The position numbers were made by a program, and so were the translations under genes. A stretch of 64,000 bases of DNA from Carettochelys insculpta (Eukaryota > Chordata > Testudines > Carettochelyidae): NCBI RefSeq assembly GCF_033958435.1, contig NC_134138.1, positions 263,415,798 through 263,479,797 of the forward strand, given 5' to 3'. Position 1 is the first letter of the stretch, and each line of letters starts with the position of its first letter. Shown piece by piece: positions 34,750 to 46,227 of the stretch. The notes under the pieces were generated by a model, which worked only from the letters and a program-made list of their open reading frames with translations, was not told the origin of the DNA and did no database searches.

Positions 34750-36440
34750 GATGCGTCCTTCTCACCGTTCTCCAGCAGAGGGCGGGCTCGAGTTGCTTGG
34801 GTGGCTCGAGGAAGCCGGCTGCGCGCAGCCCAGGACAAAGGTTGAAGGAAGTACAAGCGCCAGGCTGGGCAGAAAGCAGATGGGCTAAGTAGGGACCCGG
34901 CTGCGTCGTCTGCTGGCATCTCCTGTGGCAACGAGCAGCCGTGCTCTGGTTGGCTAGTCCCCTGCTCCTCGCTTTCGTCACGTGTCGCGTCCCGCTTGAT
35001 TTCTGCAAACAGGTCATGCAAGCAGCGGGAAGAAATGACCAGAGCGCTCGATTATTTACAGATTGCATCCGAGCTGAGCGGTAGCAGGACTGGGAGTAGC
35101 CTGCCTGCCTCTGGGGCGCGTGTAACCTCTGCAGGAGAAGGGAGCCTGTGCTGTCCGCAGGAGCACGGGTAAATTTAGTAGTCACGCCGGTGTCCCGGAG
35201 CTCGAGATCTGACCCGCGGCTCTAGGGGAGTGTACAACAGGCAAAGCGTTCAGAGCTGCGGGCTGTCGTGTTAGCACCGCCATGACCCCCCAGAGCAGGT
35301 TTCTGCCCAGGCTAGGAAGCTGAAAAGGAAATGAAGTGTTGTAAAAGGCCGGAATCGATTAAATAACGGCATCTCTTAGAAAAAGACGAGTGTTTTGTAC
35401 TGAAAAGGGGGGAAATAGCCCTCCGCCCACTAGAAATCAGACCTTGCAAACGGGAGCGTTTAAGGAGCACCGGAGTCTCTGCTGCAACCTTTCCACCCGC
35501 TCCCAGCGCCGCTTTGGAGAGTGGGGCGCGCAGGGGAGTTCCCCCCATTCGTTTCCCCAGCAGCCCCTTCCCCACATGTAAACCAACAAGTGCCAGGAGG
35601 AGGCCGGCATTGGCCGGCAACATCCATCGCATTTCCCCTTCCCCGGGTCTCCCTCGGCCGGGACTGATTAGGTCTGTTCTTACTGGGACGACGGATGAGC
35701 CGGGGACTAGGAGCAGCAGCGCCCCCCCAAACAGCCCCACAAGCAGAGATCGGGGGCCGACGGGCACGACACTGGCTGGCCCAGCCCCGCAATGCAGCTG
35801 CCCCCGACGCCTGGCGCGTCCGCGGGGGGGATTTTCAGAGCCGAGCTTCACACGAAGCGCGGAGTTGGCGTTTCAGGAGGGACACCGCTGGGGCACCCGG
35901 GAGCGCGCAAAACGCGCTGCATCCCACCCGCCCCCCTCCTGAGGACGTGCGGGGGTTGCAGGTTCGCCTCTCGCGCCGGGTTTGCTTTGGGGCGCTGCCA
36001 TTGGCCAGCGCAGAGCTCCCGGGTCCATCGCAGCAAATTTGCCCCGGGCGCAGCGGGATGGGCGGCGGCCGGTGGCTTTGGGGCGCTAGCCGGAGGAGCT
36101 CCTCCCCGGTCCCCCGGGCTCTGCCAGGCTGGGCTCACGCGGCTCGCTTCCCGGGAGCCAAGCTGCAGCGCGAGCGAGCCGCGTTCCCTCCCCGCCCCGG
36201 CCGCGGCGCTCTTCCTGGCCCCACTGGCTGCCAGAGCGCCGAGGGGAGCTGCCTGTAGCCAGCCCGCTGGCGTGGGGCAGGCCGAGTGCCCAGGCTCCGC
36301 AGTGGCGCCTCCGAAAGTCTCGGGCTCTCGAGAGGCTAGTAATTGAATTCTGGGGGAGCCACAGCGCCTGTGGAGCATCCCCGGGGACTGCGGGAAGCAG
36401 AGTGCTTGTGCCTCGTGGCCTGGAGTGGGGCCCAGGCGGC
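34750..36440. promoter_or_regulatory. CpG-island-like GC-rich block 3
   Basis: Strongly GC- and CpG-rich, especially 35,480-36,340 (for example GCGCGTCCGCGGGGGGG, GGGCGGCGGCCGGTGGC and CCGGCCGCGGCGC). A CCATTGGCC word, an inverted CCAAT box, lies at about 35,998. Long overlapping frames on both strands reach 187 codons, but each is arginine/proline/alanine/glycine-rich without a known domain, as expected for a non-coding CpG island. A promoter is likely; its target is not identifiable. Confidence 0.6.
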
Positions 36441-36444
36441 CTCT

Positions 36445-37166
36445 GATTCAATTATGAAGCTCCCCGCGGAGTCGTGGTAATGGCAATGGCAAAGTTACAG
36501 TGAACAGAGTAATTACCTGCCTCAAATGGGGAAAGGCACCTGTGTGTACGTGTGCACTCCCAGGCCACCCAGCCCCACGGGTCTCCAGTGCAGGGCCAGG
36601 CCCTCTCCCTGCCCAAAGCCCCGGGGGTCTCCAGTGCACTGCCAGGCCCTGTCCCTGTCACCCAACCCCCACGTGTCTCCAGCGCCCTGCCAGGTCCTGT
36701 CCCTGCTTTGGTGATAGAAACTCTCCAGGGATTTGCTGCAATTTACTTCCTTCTCTTGTCTCAACTCGCAAGTGCCCTCTGTGCAGGTTCCTTCCCTGTG
36801 CTTCTATTTGCTGGTACCAGGCTAGCACTAGTTTCCCCCACAGTTGCCCCTGGGGCACAGAGCCCCCCAGAGCGGGGGGCCTGGGGTGGTTGCCCCACAC
36901 TGTCCAATGGAAGGGAGGGCAAACACCCCCCAATTGCTGGCCTTGGCCTGTCCCTGCCGTGGCATTTGAGGATGTGTGACTGTATATGCCCCCCCCCCCA
37001 CTTGTCACCCCCTATTTGGGGTTGTGAATAATTCAGTCCCCTCAGTGAGATGAATTACACTGACAAGCCCCAGTGTGCATGGCCCTGTTTTGGCAGGAGA
37101 GCTTCTCCTGCTCACCTAAGTTCCACCACTCACAGGAGCTAGAGTAATTATGCTTTAGAGTGGTTA
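36445..37166. other. Intergenic sequence with internal repeats
   Basis: Between 36,585 and 36,705 the phrase 'ccagtgcagggccaggccct' recurs as three diverged tandem units of about 55-60 bases (compare 'ccagtgcactgccaggccct' and 'ccagcgccctgccaggtcct'), a small GC-rich minisatellite. Open frames here come from this repeat. No gene is supported. Confidence 0.5.
36585..36710. repeat. Short GC-rich tandem repeat (about 3 units)
   Basis: Three diverged copies of a unit containing 'gtctccag', 'ccaggccct' and 'tccctg' lie head to tail. Confidence 0.65.
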
Positions 37167-37174
37167 CATTAGAC

Positions 37175-37583
37175 CAGTGATGGGCAACCTCCAATAGTGG
37201 GTGGGCTGCATGTGTGCCCTGCCTTCTCCTCAGTAGGCCATGGCAACCCACAGCCCACGGGGGTGCTGCTTGCAGCCCCTCCCTCTACCACCTGCTTCTT
37301 ACACACTGCGACACTGGAGTCCTGCACTTTCTTGCTCCTCCACCTCCCTCCCAACATTTTTGGGAGGTGCGTATCCCCTGGTTTGTGCTCTGGAACAGTG
37401 CAAACAGCTGATTTGTGGCATTCCAACTCTGAGAGGGCGGCTGAAGAGAAAGGGAGTGCAGGGCTCCACTGTTCAGCTGTGTGAGAACCATGTGGAGGAG
37501 GGTGGCAGATGGGGATCCCCAGGTTGCAGGTGGAGTGCCAGTGGGCTGCAAGTGGCTCGTGGGCCAAAGGTTGCCCACCACTG
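37175..37583. mobile_element. hAT-type MITE, TIR CAGTGATGGGCAACC
   Basis: The left end CAGTGATGGGCAACCT and the right end AGGTTGCCCACCACTG (as AAGGTTGCCCACCACTG) are inverted repeats. The flanks CATTAGAC (37,167-37,174) and CATTAGAG (37,584-37,591) match at 7 of 8 positions, as for an aged hAT duplication. The interior 'gtggctcgtgggcca' is typical of this reptile MITE type. It has no coding capacity. Confidence 0.8.
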
Positions 37584-37591
37584 CATTAGAG

Positions 37592-39160
37592 AGTTTTCAG
37601 CTGCAACCAGTACAACTGTGCTTTTGTAAACTCTCTAGTATAGCTGTGCACTTAGTGGAAGTTGGTTGCCACATACCAAAGATCTCAAAAGATTCAGGTT
37701 GCTTCCAGGCCCATGAGATCAGTCATTTATCCCAGGTCGTACCCAGGACAACACATGCCACCAGTCCTATAGTAAACTAACTAAGGGTGTATTAACTAGG
37801 AAAAATAAACGAGTCATTTGCAGGTTAAAGCAGGCAACACATATTCACAAAAGTGTAACACCCTGTGATTCCAAAATGTGACACAGCTGTAGTAATCCAT
37901 GAGCACTGAATATCTTTAGGGCTCACACAGATTGTCACAGGTGATCTCTGCTTTATTTTCCTAGCTCCAGCCCTGTGGGAGTCCTAACAGCCAAGAGATG
38001 AAGAATTTTCATGTCAGCTACCTTTAATTCCTTCTTCCAGAATTCAAGCTGATGAGATGATCTTCCTTGCATGTAGTGCCACCATTGTTGTAAGAAGGCC
38101 ATTAAGCCAGTCATTGTACCGTGGTGTTCCAAAAAAAAAACCATTCAGTTTTGATAGCCCTTCTTGACAGCATAGGAAACACACCCCCTGCCTGGATTCT
38201 GAGCAGGCATTTTTGCACTTATAAAGCAAACCATATTTAATGCTTTGTAGCAAGGGACACAGCAATTACAGATAAGATTAATGCATGCAGCAATTTACAA
38301 GCATTTTACACAGTCTAAACACTCAACTTGTCTTTACACATTTGACTGCTATCTTCAACAATAACCGACATACAGGTGACCTGGTCCGGTTTCCAGCTAT
38401 ATTTGTCAGTGCTGATGCCTCCAGTCTTGGCAAGAGCTGTCACCTGGTCTACCAGCATCACAAACACCCTCCTATACTGCCTACAATCTATAGTTGCCCA
38501 CTACCTTTCAGGACTATATGCCGCTGCTTTCAGGGTCAGCATTTATTAGAGATGTCACAGAAAGTGCATTGTGGGATATCTGTAGAGGACCATGAAGTGC
38601 CAGAGGACTTCAAACTAGGGGAAGAGGATCATATTTAAAAGGGAATTTTTGTCTTAAAAAACATAAATCTGAAGCATTCTAGAATTCCCATATTCACTGT
38701 TTAAGCGCAATTAAACTGTAGTGAGGCATGGCCTACAGTCACGTTTTCCTTTGCAGTTGGGGCTTTAAATGACTTTGCACGTTGCAAGTGGTTGGGCTGC
38801 TCAGAGTTACTTTCATAAGCAAAATCTCAAGCAGCTGGTGTTTCCCCTTCTGAAGTGAAAGTCAAGCTGACCAGCATCCCCACGTCTGGCAAGCAGCTGA
38901 GGAACAAAGTGCTGCGGCTTGTTCTGTAATGAAATCAAGGGTTGTGGTAAAAAAAAGAGAGCCAAGATGTCCATCTCATTGCTGAGCTTTGTTAATGTTG
39001 TTACCTTGTCTGGTTTGTACACCTGACACTTGCTATCTGACAGATACACTGTGGGCACTCTGGGGCAGGGACTGATTTCTTTGCTACATGTCTGAAAGGT
39101 GCATAACACAGAGGGATCTTGGTCCTTCACTAGCGTTTGATGCTGTTATGACACTGCTAA
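37592..39160. other. Intergenic sequence, no gene seen
   Basis: No supported coding region. Near 39,045-39,125, 'ggcactctggggcagggact' and 'aggtgcataacacagaggga' resemble the 3' tail attached to MIR-like SINEs elsewhere in the window. Confidence 0.5.
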
Positions 39161-39164
39161 TACA

Positions 39165-39260
39165 GTAGAACCACAGAGAGTCGAATGCCTGTGGACTGTG
39201 AATCTGAAATGTTCATATTTCTGAATTAAGCATTATGGTACTTTCAAAATTTATGCACCT
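39165..39260 (+). mobile_element. Tigger-like element end fragment
   Basis: After 'aata', the sequence CAGTAGAACCACAGAGAGTCG matches the type of terminus seen at 3147-3656. No matching right end was found, so only one end appears preserved. Confidence 0.4.
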
Positions 39261-41555
39261 ATGCCCATATGCTGGGGTGTGTGTGTGCGAGGGGTGTGTG
39301 TGCACCCCCATGTCTGATTTCTCTCCATTCCTCCCTGCTGTGCTGTGCAGGGGAGCTTGCAGGACATGATGGGGAATACCAAGGCACCCTGGGAACTGTA
39401 GTACCGAGACCAGCTCCCTGCATAGTGAGCTGGCCTTGGAGCAGGGAAAGGACTGCATTTCCTAGCATGCCTTTGACTGCCAGTAATAGGAAAGAGGAAT
39501 GGGCAAAGGAATATTGTTTTTCACTTATGATATTATAGCAAAATCCCAGAGGATAATTTTTATAAAACCCTTATTACTGTATACATTTTTAGTATGTTAT
39601 AAAAATCATTTTACCAATCACTGTTTTCACTCAAATTATTCATTAACCTCTCTTATGCACACTCATTGCCCAACTATCTTGAACTCCTTTATATTTTTTT
39701 AAAAAATGCTTCACATTTACAAAAAAAGCACAACCTCCATCCCTCCCCCAAAATTCCTGTGTGTGAGCCTGACACCTGAACACTAACACAATAAAGCCTT
39801 GGAGCTTTATGTATGCACAGCAAACTGCTGCTTTTACCCATTCTCATTTAAGTGAAACAAGCGAGGAAACAGTTTCCTTGCTTTGTCAAATCTTTATTCA
39901 TTTTTTTTTCAGACTCTCTTTTTTAGTAGTTTACCACAGCACTGAACAGTATTTGCTTTTTTGTCCTGCCTGATTGCGCATTCTTGGCTCCAAATGAGGG
40001 GTGTGGTTGACTATTCAGTTTGTAACTCTGGTTCATAACCCTGAGGTAATTCTGTATTTAATATGTGTCTCTTTTTGAGGGGTGAAGGGGGACAAGAAAG
40101 GAATGACAAAATAATGGGAAGAGGATGAAAGGGGAGGGCTTGAAGGGTTGTCAGTGTTTCACCAAAAGATATCACAAATGGAAGGTTTAAAGTCATATTA
40201 AAACAGCATTAAAATATAATAATGCATGTTTTAAAGATCTATCCATCCATGCTAAATTTCTCATGGGGATCAAGATGGAAAAAGGTCAGTGAAGGCCTCT
40301 GCAAGGTTCTTGAGTGCTTTGTCTAGCACAGTATAAAACGTCTTAATGATGAGACAGTCCAACAGACCTCTGATATTTTGTCCCTCAATTTCATCTTATT
40401 TTGCCTAAGACCAGATTGATCTGTATATGGAGGAGTCCTCTGTACCCAACCAGAGACCTCTCCTTGCTGGCCAATGGCCATGGACAGAGTAGACACCTGG
40501 TGGGCTGTGAGGATTGGGAAGATTAGGGAAGGGGCCAGTGAGAATGCACACTGCTGTATAGAGAACCAGTATATTAGATAGCATGTTGTATTTGCAGCTA
40601 CCAGCACCAATCCATAAGTCAAATGGTAATGAATTCTGAGAGTCCATTCAGAACATACTCAGGTACTGTCTGTCTTCTTGGACCAATTCATCCATCAAAG
40701 CTTATGAGTCCTGATCCTGCAAAGAGTAAGCCCATTGACTTCAATGGAATTGTTTACTCACGTGAGTCAGTCTCTGCAGGAGACATTTATGTGTAAATGT
40801 CATGACAGTGGGAGAGCAAAGCAGAGAGGAACGAATATATCATTACTTCGCTGCTTCCAGCCTGGGAATAGGCTCATGCTTTATTCCCTCAAACAAGCAA
40901 TTAAAGCAATTTCCCCAAGTAGTTCCTGCTCAATAAGGAGTCCCAAAATATATAAATTCTTTCTTCTCATATTATTTTCCAGATGTTCATTCTGTGCTTG
41001 CCTTTATTAAGGCTTCCCTTACCAGGGTGACTCATTTAATAATTAGCTCAGGCATAGCTCCGGCATCTGTTACACATTTCACCTGCGTCTCTAAGGGCAA
41101 AGCTTCTTACCTTATGTTTTTTTAAACCATCTCTCCTTTCCCTTCTAGGATTTAAAGGTTATTAAATTAGGGGGAAACCCTGATTCCTCAATCAGGCCAA
41201 CATATAGCAACTTTGGACCTGCCTTCACTTCTGGAGCTGCAATGCACAATGCAGAGGTGAGCCAAATACAGCTGTTACTGTCCTGAGTCCCACTGAAGAT
41301 CTAACAGAAAAGATGCATTCATCTTTTCCCTAAAAATATTTCCTGAGATCTTGCCCTAGGCTGGACCTTAGATGAGATGTATGATCCCCTGTATGCAAAT
41401 CCCAGATCCCGACTTTGAGTTCTAGCAATGCACATATTTTGGTGATTCCCAGATATTGGCTTCAATATTGCTGAGTCTTCTGTCTTTATTTATTATCTTC
41501 TTCAAATCTGGGCCTCTCTTACTTTAAATAGTTATTTTTTCTTAACATTAATAAG
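39261..41555. other. Intergenic sequence, no gene seen
   Basis: AT-rich with no supported genes. A decayed palindromic repeat phrase, 'gatcctgcaaagagtaagcc' then 'ttgacttcaatggaattg' then 'ctctgcaggaga', lies at about 40,710-40,785. Confidence 0.45.
40705..40790. repeat. Decayed palindromic short repeat
   Basis: 'tcctgatcctgcaaagag', 'cccattgacttcaatgga' and 'actcacgtgagtcagtctct' match the general form of a frequent reptile short interspersed element centred on the palindrome CATTGACTTCAATG. The class is unknown. Confidence 0.4.
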
Positions 41556-41574
41556 GGGATATATACCTTTCAGA

Positions 41575-41835
41575 CTACAAATATACTGAGAAGTCAGATC
41601 ATGCTGTGGATGGGGCATTGGGTTAGGACACAGGAGTATACTGTATAACAAACTCCACCTCTGACTTGCAGCGTGACCTTGAGCAAATAACTTTTTCTCA
41701 CTGGGCCTCTGTTTCCGCTCCCACCTTTGTCTGTCTTGCCTTTGTACACCATTTAGCACAAAGGGGCCACTTCTCTAATGGAGCCTTCAGGACCTATCAA
41801 AATGCAAATGATAATAAAAATAAACCCACATTAAA
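41575..41835 (+). repeat. MIR-like SINE
   Basis: 'ggggcattgggttaggacac', 'aggagtatactg', 'cacctctgacttgcagcgtg', 'accttgagcaaataac' and 'ctgggcctctgtttccgctc' follow the order of a MIR element. A tail with 'tttgtacaccatttagcaca' and 'aaggggcc' follows. It is diverged but clear. Confidence 0.75.
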
Positions 41836-42739
41836 TATATTAGGTCCCAATTTTGCCTTCACTTACTCTCATGCAGCCTTGTTGGCTTCAATTTTTACTT
41901 CAAGTCTTTGACTGTTGGGCCAGATCTTGAAGTCCTTAATCTTTATTCAGCCCAAATTCTCATGGAAGTCACTGTGTCAAAACCTCCATGTTAGTGAATG
42001 TTGCCAATTACTACTGAGCCTAGTAGTGGAATCCTTGCTCATGTTTGTCTCAGTCCTTACCCAATAAGAGCTCTTATTAAAACAGTGTGGAGTTCTGCCT
42101 AGGTGAGGAGGGAGGAAAAACAGAGCGGGGACTTCAGTATCTGATGTGACATCAGAGAATTTTGTATGAGGGCAGAACTACCAAACCATTGAGGGGGTGG
42201 CAATCCAGGAGGTGAATCAATAGCACGTTGTCCTATCATGCGCTATCTGACTAACTATAAACTGAAAGTTCTGTAGTACCCCTTGATATGTTACAGCTAA
42301 ACACAGGAGTATATCCAAGTGGAATATGGAACTTTTTGGTGATTTGATGCATAGTGGACTAGAGTGCTGTAAATTCACATCCTTGCTTGCCACACACTAA
42401 GTCATCATATAGACAAGCCCTGAGAAAAAATAAATAAAGATTGAGAGGAGACTTCAGGATTTTGTCCTAATAAAGCTTCAGGATCTGCTCCTGCTACGAG
42501 ACATGAAACTCTTCTTCTATTCATTGTAGTTGTTGCCTTTGCTGTTTGTTACTGCTTGGTCCAAGTCATCATGTACTTACACCATCTTTACACAGCCCAT
42601 CAGTCTGAGTTCTCCCTTCATAAGCAAGAAGTAGTTGAAGGTAGGATTTGGCCCAAGGGAATTTTAACAGAGTAGAACTAAGTAAGGTCATCAGGATCTG
42701 AACCTCTGCTGCTATTACTCTCTGCCTCAGTTGTCTCGT

Positions 42740-42811
42740 CTGCACCACACAGGCTTTGCGGAGACAGCTGTACTGGTACAGCTATACCAGCAGAACCCCT
42801 TAGTGTAGACA
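42740..42811. mobile_element. DNA MITE, left part, split by the PLE
   Basis: 'gctgtactggtacagctata' and 'ccagcagaacccc' are followed by TTAGTGTAGACA at 42,800-42,811. The same 12 bases recur at 44,772-44,783, after which the element continues with 'cagcatatgccaatagaaag'. The PLE at 42,812 was therefore inserted into an older short DNA transposon. Confidence 0.6.
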
Positions 42812-43119
42812 AGTATCACAGAGGTAGCTGTGTTAGTCTGTATCTTCAGAAACAACAAGAAGTCCTGTGGCACCTTGTAGACTACCAGATACTTTGGAGC
42901 ATAAGCTTTCATGGGCAAAGACCCGCTGCATCAGATGCATGAGTGGGGGACAGGGGAGTTTCAGAGGAAGATTTAAAGAGGGGGGGGCGGTCTCAGTAAA
43001 GGGGAGGGCCAGAGCTGACAAGGTCTATTCAGTCAGGATGGAAATGGTCCATTATCAATAGTATACATCACGAGAGGAGAAAACAAGTCAGATCAGTTTT
43101 GGGGGGATGTGACCCATTG

Positions 43120-43458
43120 TCAGATTCTTGATGTGCAGGTGTGAACATCAAGAGCAGAGAAACTGCTTTTGTAATGGGCCAACCACTCCCAGTCTCTGTT
43201 TAATCCTTGGTTGATGGAGTCACATATGCCAATGAATTGCAGCTCAGAGATTTCTCTCTCCATTTTATTTTTGAACATTTTTTGTCGTAGGACTGCTACT
43301 TTTAAATCTGTTACTGAGAGGCCAGGGAGATTGAAATGTTCTTCTACAGGTTTTTGTATGTTACTGTTCCTGATGTCTGATCTATGTCCATTTATTCTTT
43401 TACATAGAGACTGTCCAGTTTGGCCAATGTAACTTGCAGTGGGGCATTGCAGGCACAT
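43120..43458 (-). pseudogene. PLE GIY-YIG endonuclease region
   Basis: The third minus frame reads CLQCPTASYIGQTGQSLCKR then INGHRSDIRN, the YIG half of a GIY-YIG nuclease with the conserved Arg and a following HRSDI. The tail has AVLRQKMFKNKMEREISELQ then FIGICDSINQG. The GIY half lies upstream of this frame across another break. GIY-YIG endonuclease is the hallmark that separates canonical Penelope elements from other retroelements. It is nonfunctional here because the frame is disconnected from the RT. Confidence 0.85.
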
Positions 43459-43469
43459 GATGGCATATA

Positions 43470-44003
43470 TTATGTTAGTAGATGTGCAGGTGAAAGAGTC
43501 CCTGATGGTATGGTTGATGTTAGGTCATGTGGTGATATTGCTGATGTAGATATGTGAGCAGAGTTGGCAGCGAGGTGTGTTGCAGGGATTGGTTCCAGGT
43601 TTGAAGTTACTGTGTTGTGGTCTATAGTTGCTGGTGAGACTTTGTTTAAGGTTGGCAGGCTGTCTGTAGGTGAGGACAGGCCACCTCCCAAGGTCTGTGA
43701 CCATGATGGACTGTTGTCCAGGATGGGTTGCAGATCATTGATGATGCGCTGGAGAGGCTTTAGCTGGGGACTGTATGTGATGGTCAGTGGTGTTCTCTTG
43801 TTTTCCTTGTGAGGCCTGTCTTGTACCAGGTGGCTTCTGGGTAGATGTCTGGCTCTGTCAATCTGTTTCGTCACTTCCTCAGGTGGGTATTGTAGTTTCA
43901 GGAAAGCTTGGTAAAGGTCTTGTAGATGTTTGTCTCTGATGGATCGGAGCAAATGAGGTTGTACCTTAGCGCCTGGCTGTGTACAATGGATCATGTAGTG
44001 CAC
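43470..44003 (-). pseudogene. PLE linker between RT and endonuclease
   Basis: A 177-codon frame one step shifted from the RT palm frame, with residues such as LRSIRDKHLQDLYQAFLKL and ITYSPQLKPLQRIINDLQPI. This is the region that in Penelope-like proteins connects reverse transcriptase to the GIY-YIG domain. The overlap with the RT frame by about 13 bases marks the frameshift. Confidence 0.7.
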
Positions 44004-44771
44004 CCTGGGTGGAAGCTGGATGCGCGTAGATAAGCATAGCGGTCCATGGGTTTTTGGTATAGGGTGGTATTTATGTGACCACCACTTATTTGCACAGTAA
44101 TGTCCAGGAAGTGGATCTCTTGTGTGGACTGGTTCAGGCTAAGGATGATGGTGGGGTTGAAACTGTTGAAATCATGGTGGAACTCTTCAAGAGCCTCCTT
44201 CCCATGGGACCAGATGATGAAGATGTCATCAATGTAGCGTAGACAGTGGAGGGATGCTGGGGGACGAGAACTGAGGAAGCATTGTTCCAGCTCAGCCATA
44301 GAAATGTTGGCATACTGTGGGGCCACGTGGGTGCCCATAGCAGTGCCACTGATTTGAAGGTATAAATTGTCCTCAAATCTGAAATAGTTGTGGGTAAGGA
44401 CAAAGTCACAAAACTCCGCCATCATTTGTGCCTCGGTCTCATCAGGGATAATGTTCCTAACAGCTTGAAGTCCATCTTCATGTGGGATATTAGTGAAAAA
44501 GGTCCTCTACATCCATGGTGGCCAGGATGGTGTTTTCAGGAAGGTCACCAATGAATTGTAGTTTCCTGAGGAAGTTGGTGGTATCTCAAAGAAAGCTGGG
44601 AGTGCTGGTAGCATAGGGTCTGTGTAGAAAGTCCACATATCGAGACAATCCTGTACTGAGAGTGCCAGTGCCTGAGATGATGGGGCATCCGGGATTTCTA
44701 GGTTTATGGATCTTGGGTAGAAGGTAGAATAAACCTGGTTTGGGTTTGAGGGGTGAGTCTGTTTAGATTTG
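43991..44771 (-). pseudogene. PLE reverse transcriptase, partial
   Basis: The palm of a Penelope-type reverse transcriptase. The best open frame (43,991-44,425) contains the block SGTAMGTHVAPQYANISMAE (substrate-binding motif) and the catalytic block RYIDDIFIIW, with both Asp present. The upstream part (44,426-44,771) is recognisable only across broken frames, for example KPGLFYLLPKIHKP and LATMDVE followed by a frame change. So at least one frameshift separates the finger region from the palm, and a stop ends the palm frame near 43,991. The product would be inactive as a polymerase gene. Confidence 0.8.
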
Positions 44772-44783
44772 TTAGTGTAGACA

Positions 44784-44930
44784 CAGCATATGCCAATAGA
44801 AAGAAGAGTTCTGCAGGCATAGTAACAGCCTCTCTCAGAAGGACATTAGCTATGCCAACAGACATTCTGTCAGCTCAGCTGTGTTCACTCTGGAGGTTTA
44901 GCTGGCCTAGGTCTGTCACTAAGGGTTTGT
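44784..44930. mobile_element. DNA MITE, right part, split by the PLE
   Basis: Continues the element interrupted at 42,811 ('cagcatatgccaatagaaag', 'tgcaggcatagtaacagcct', 'gctatgccaacagacattct', then 'gtcactaagggtttg'). The outer end is not sharply defined. Confidence 0.5.
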
Positions 44931-46224
44931 GATTTGTCATACTCCTGACTTCCATAGCTTTGGTGATAAACCTTCATATTTTGCCTCTAGCCCTAGTCTG
45001 TTACTGCTACTCTTCTCTGCCTGTAAAGCTTAACATCTTAAGTATGTGCATACATTTTAGAGTTCTAGTAGTCACACTGGTTTCTTTATTGACTTCACTG
45101 GGGGCACCAAAGTGTTTAATGCATGCACATGCTAAAATGCTTCACTGGATTGAGGTCTTTCTTAGTGGGATATCTGAGAACTCCAATTAAGTGGTTGCTA
45201 CTCAGCATGTTAGCTCACTCTAGAAAGAATTCAAAAAATAAACCTGAGAATCCTATCAATGTGCTGCATTGGAATGCATAATACTGCTAGCCCAGACAAA
45301 CTCTCCTGTTGCACAAGACACTTTGAAAGATTGGTCTTTGTTCTGTATGCTTATTGGTGGATAAGACAGCACAGTAGATAGTTCTGTTGGTTTTCTCTTT
45401 TGTATACCAAGTCAAATTCTGCTCTCCATGATACCTCAGGAGTGGCTTCCCAGAGGTTGGCAGTTTAGTGAACTATGGAATCAAGTACTTTCTACATTCC
45501 AGGAAAATGTTTTCAGCAGAAATCTCACAACTGTTGCTCCAAGGGATTGGCTCACCAAGATACAGCAAAGCATGGGGTGAATATTGCTCAAAAGCCTGCT
45601 CTGTGTTCCACTAGGTTAGGTATCTGGGAGGTGACATTAGGCCACTCAAAAGAGAAGCCTCATGGACTTAATCTGTTTTAGAAAAAAATCATAGTCACAG
45701 AAAGGTAAGTTTCCAAATTGATTTGCTAGCTACGGTTTATGCACCAGAGAAGACTCCATAACAGTTTCCAGCAGGTTTATTTTTCCAGTATTATTTGAAG
45801 TCTTTCTTCTCTCAAACAATTACATGTATTTATAGCATGGTGTTTTGCACTTAGTTACATGGGTGTCAATACAGAGATATCCCATTGAGCTACTTTCTAC
45901 TTAACATGCAGCTGTTCTCTGAACTAAATTGGCATACCTCTTCTTTAGCAACCATCGAGGGATCTGTCCTCCAGCCAGCTTGGAGAATACTCAACATACA
46001 TTGCAAAGTGATCCAGCTGCTTCTAGAACTCTGTAGACACAATGTGGCCAATGCTTTGTGCGTTCTGTAGTAAATTGGCCCTATTCCCAACAGCAAAGTT
46101 CTTGAATTCTTCAGGATGCTGGTGAGGTAGAAGGAACATTCTGTGGCAGCTTTATTCATATTTTTGACAGGAGGGTTTTAGTGAATTAAATGTGAAAATG
46201 AATAAGACAATTGGTAAAGCAGCC
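44931..46224. other. Intergenic sequence, no gene seen
   Basis: AT-rich sequence without recognisable genes or repeats. Confidence 0.5.
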
Positions 46225-46227
46225 CTG

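Larger units (their letters stand above)
42812..44771 (-). mobile_element. Penelope-like retroelement, 5'-truncated
   Basis: A minus-strand element of about 1.96 kb flanked by an exact 12-bp duplication, TTAGTGTAGACA (42,800-42,811 and 44,772-44,783). It holds, in minus-strand order, a partial reverse transcriptase, a linker, a GIY-YIG endonuclease region and about 300 bp of 3' non-coding DNA. The outer edge of that non-coding DNA ('gaggtagctgtgttagtctg') is the sequence shared with the short repeats at 18,107, 26,250, 31,527 and 32,087. Penelope-like elements are about 3 kb when complete, so the N-terminal part is missing. The coding parts are split over all three minus frames. Confidence 0.85.

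Noticed and set aside
35695..36378. Long open frames (up to 187 codons) on both strands in CpG block 3
   Set aside because: Mutually overlapping frames on opposite strands with low-complexity composition; best explained by high GC.
42812..44771. An endogenous retrovirus origin for the RT sequence
   Set aside because: The RT is followed by a GIY-YIG domain and lacks gag, integrase or LTRs, so it is a Penelope-like element.
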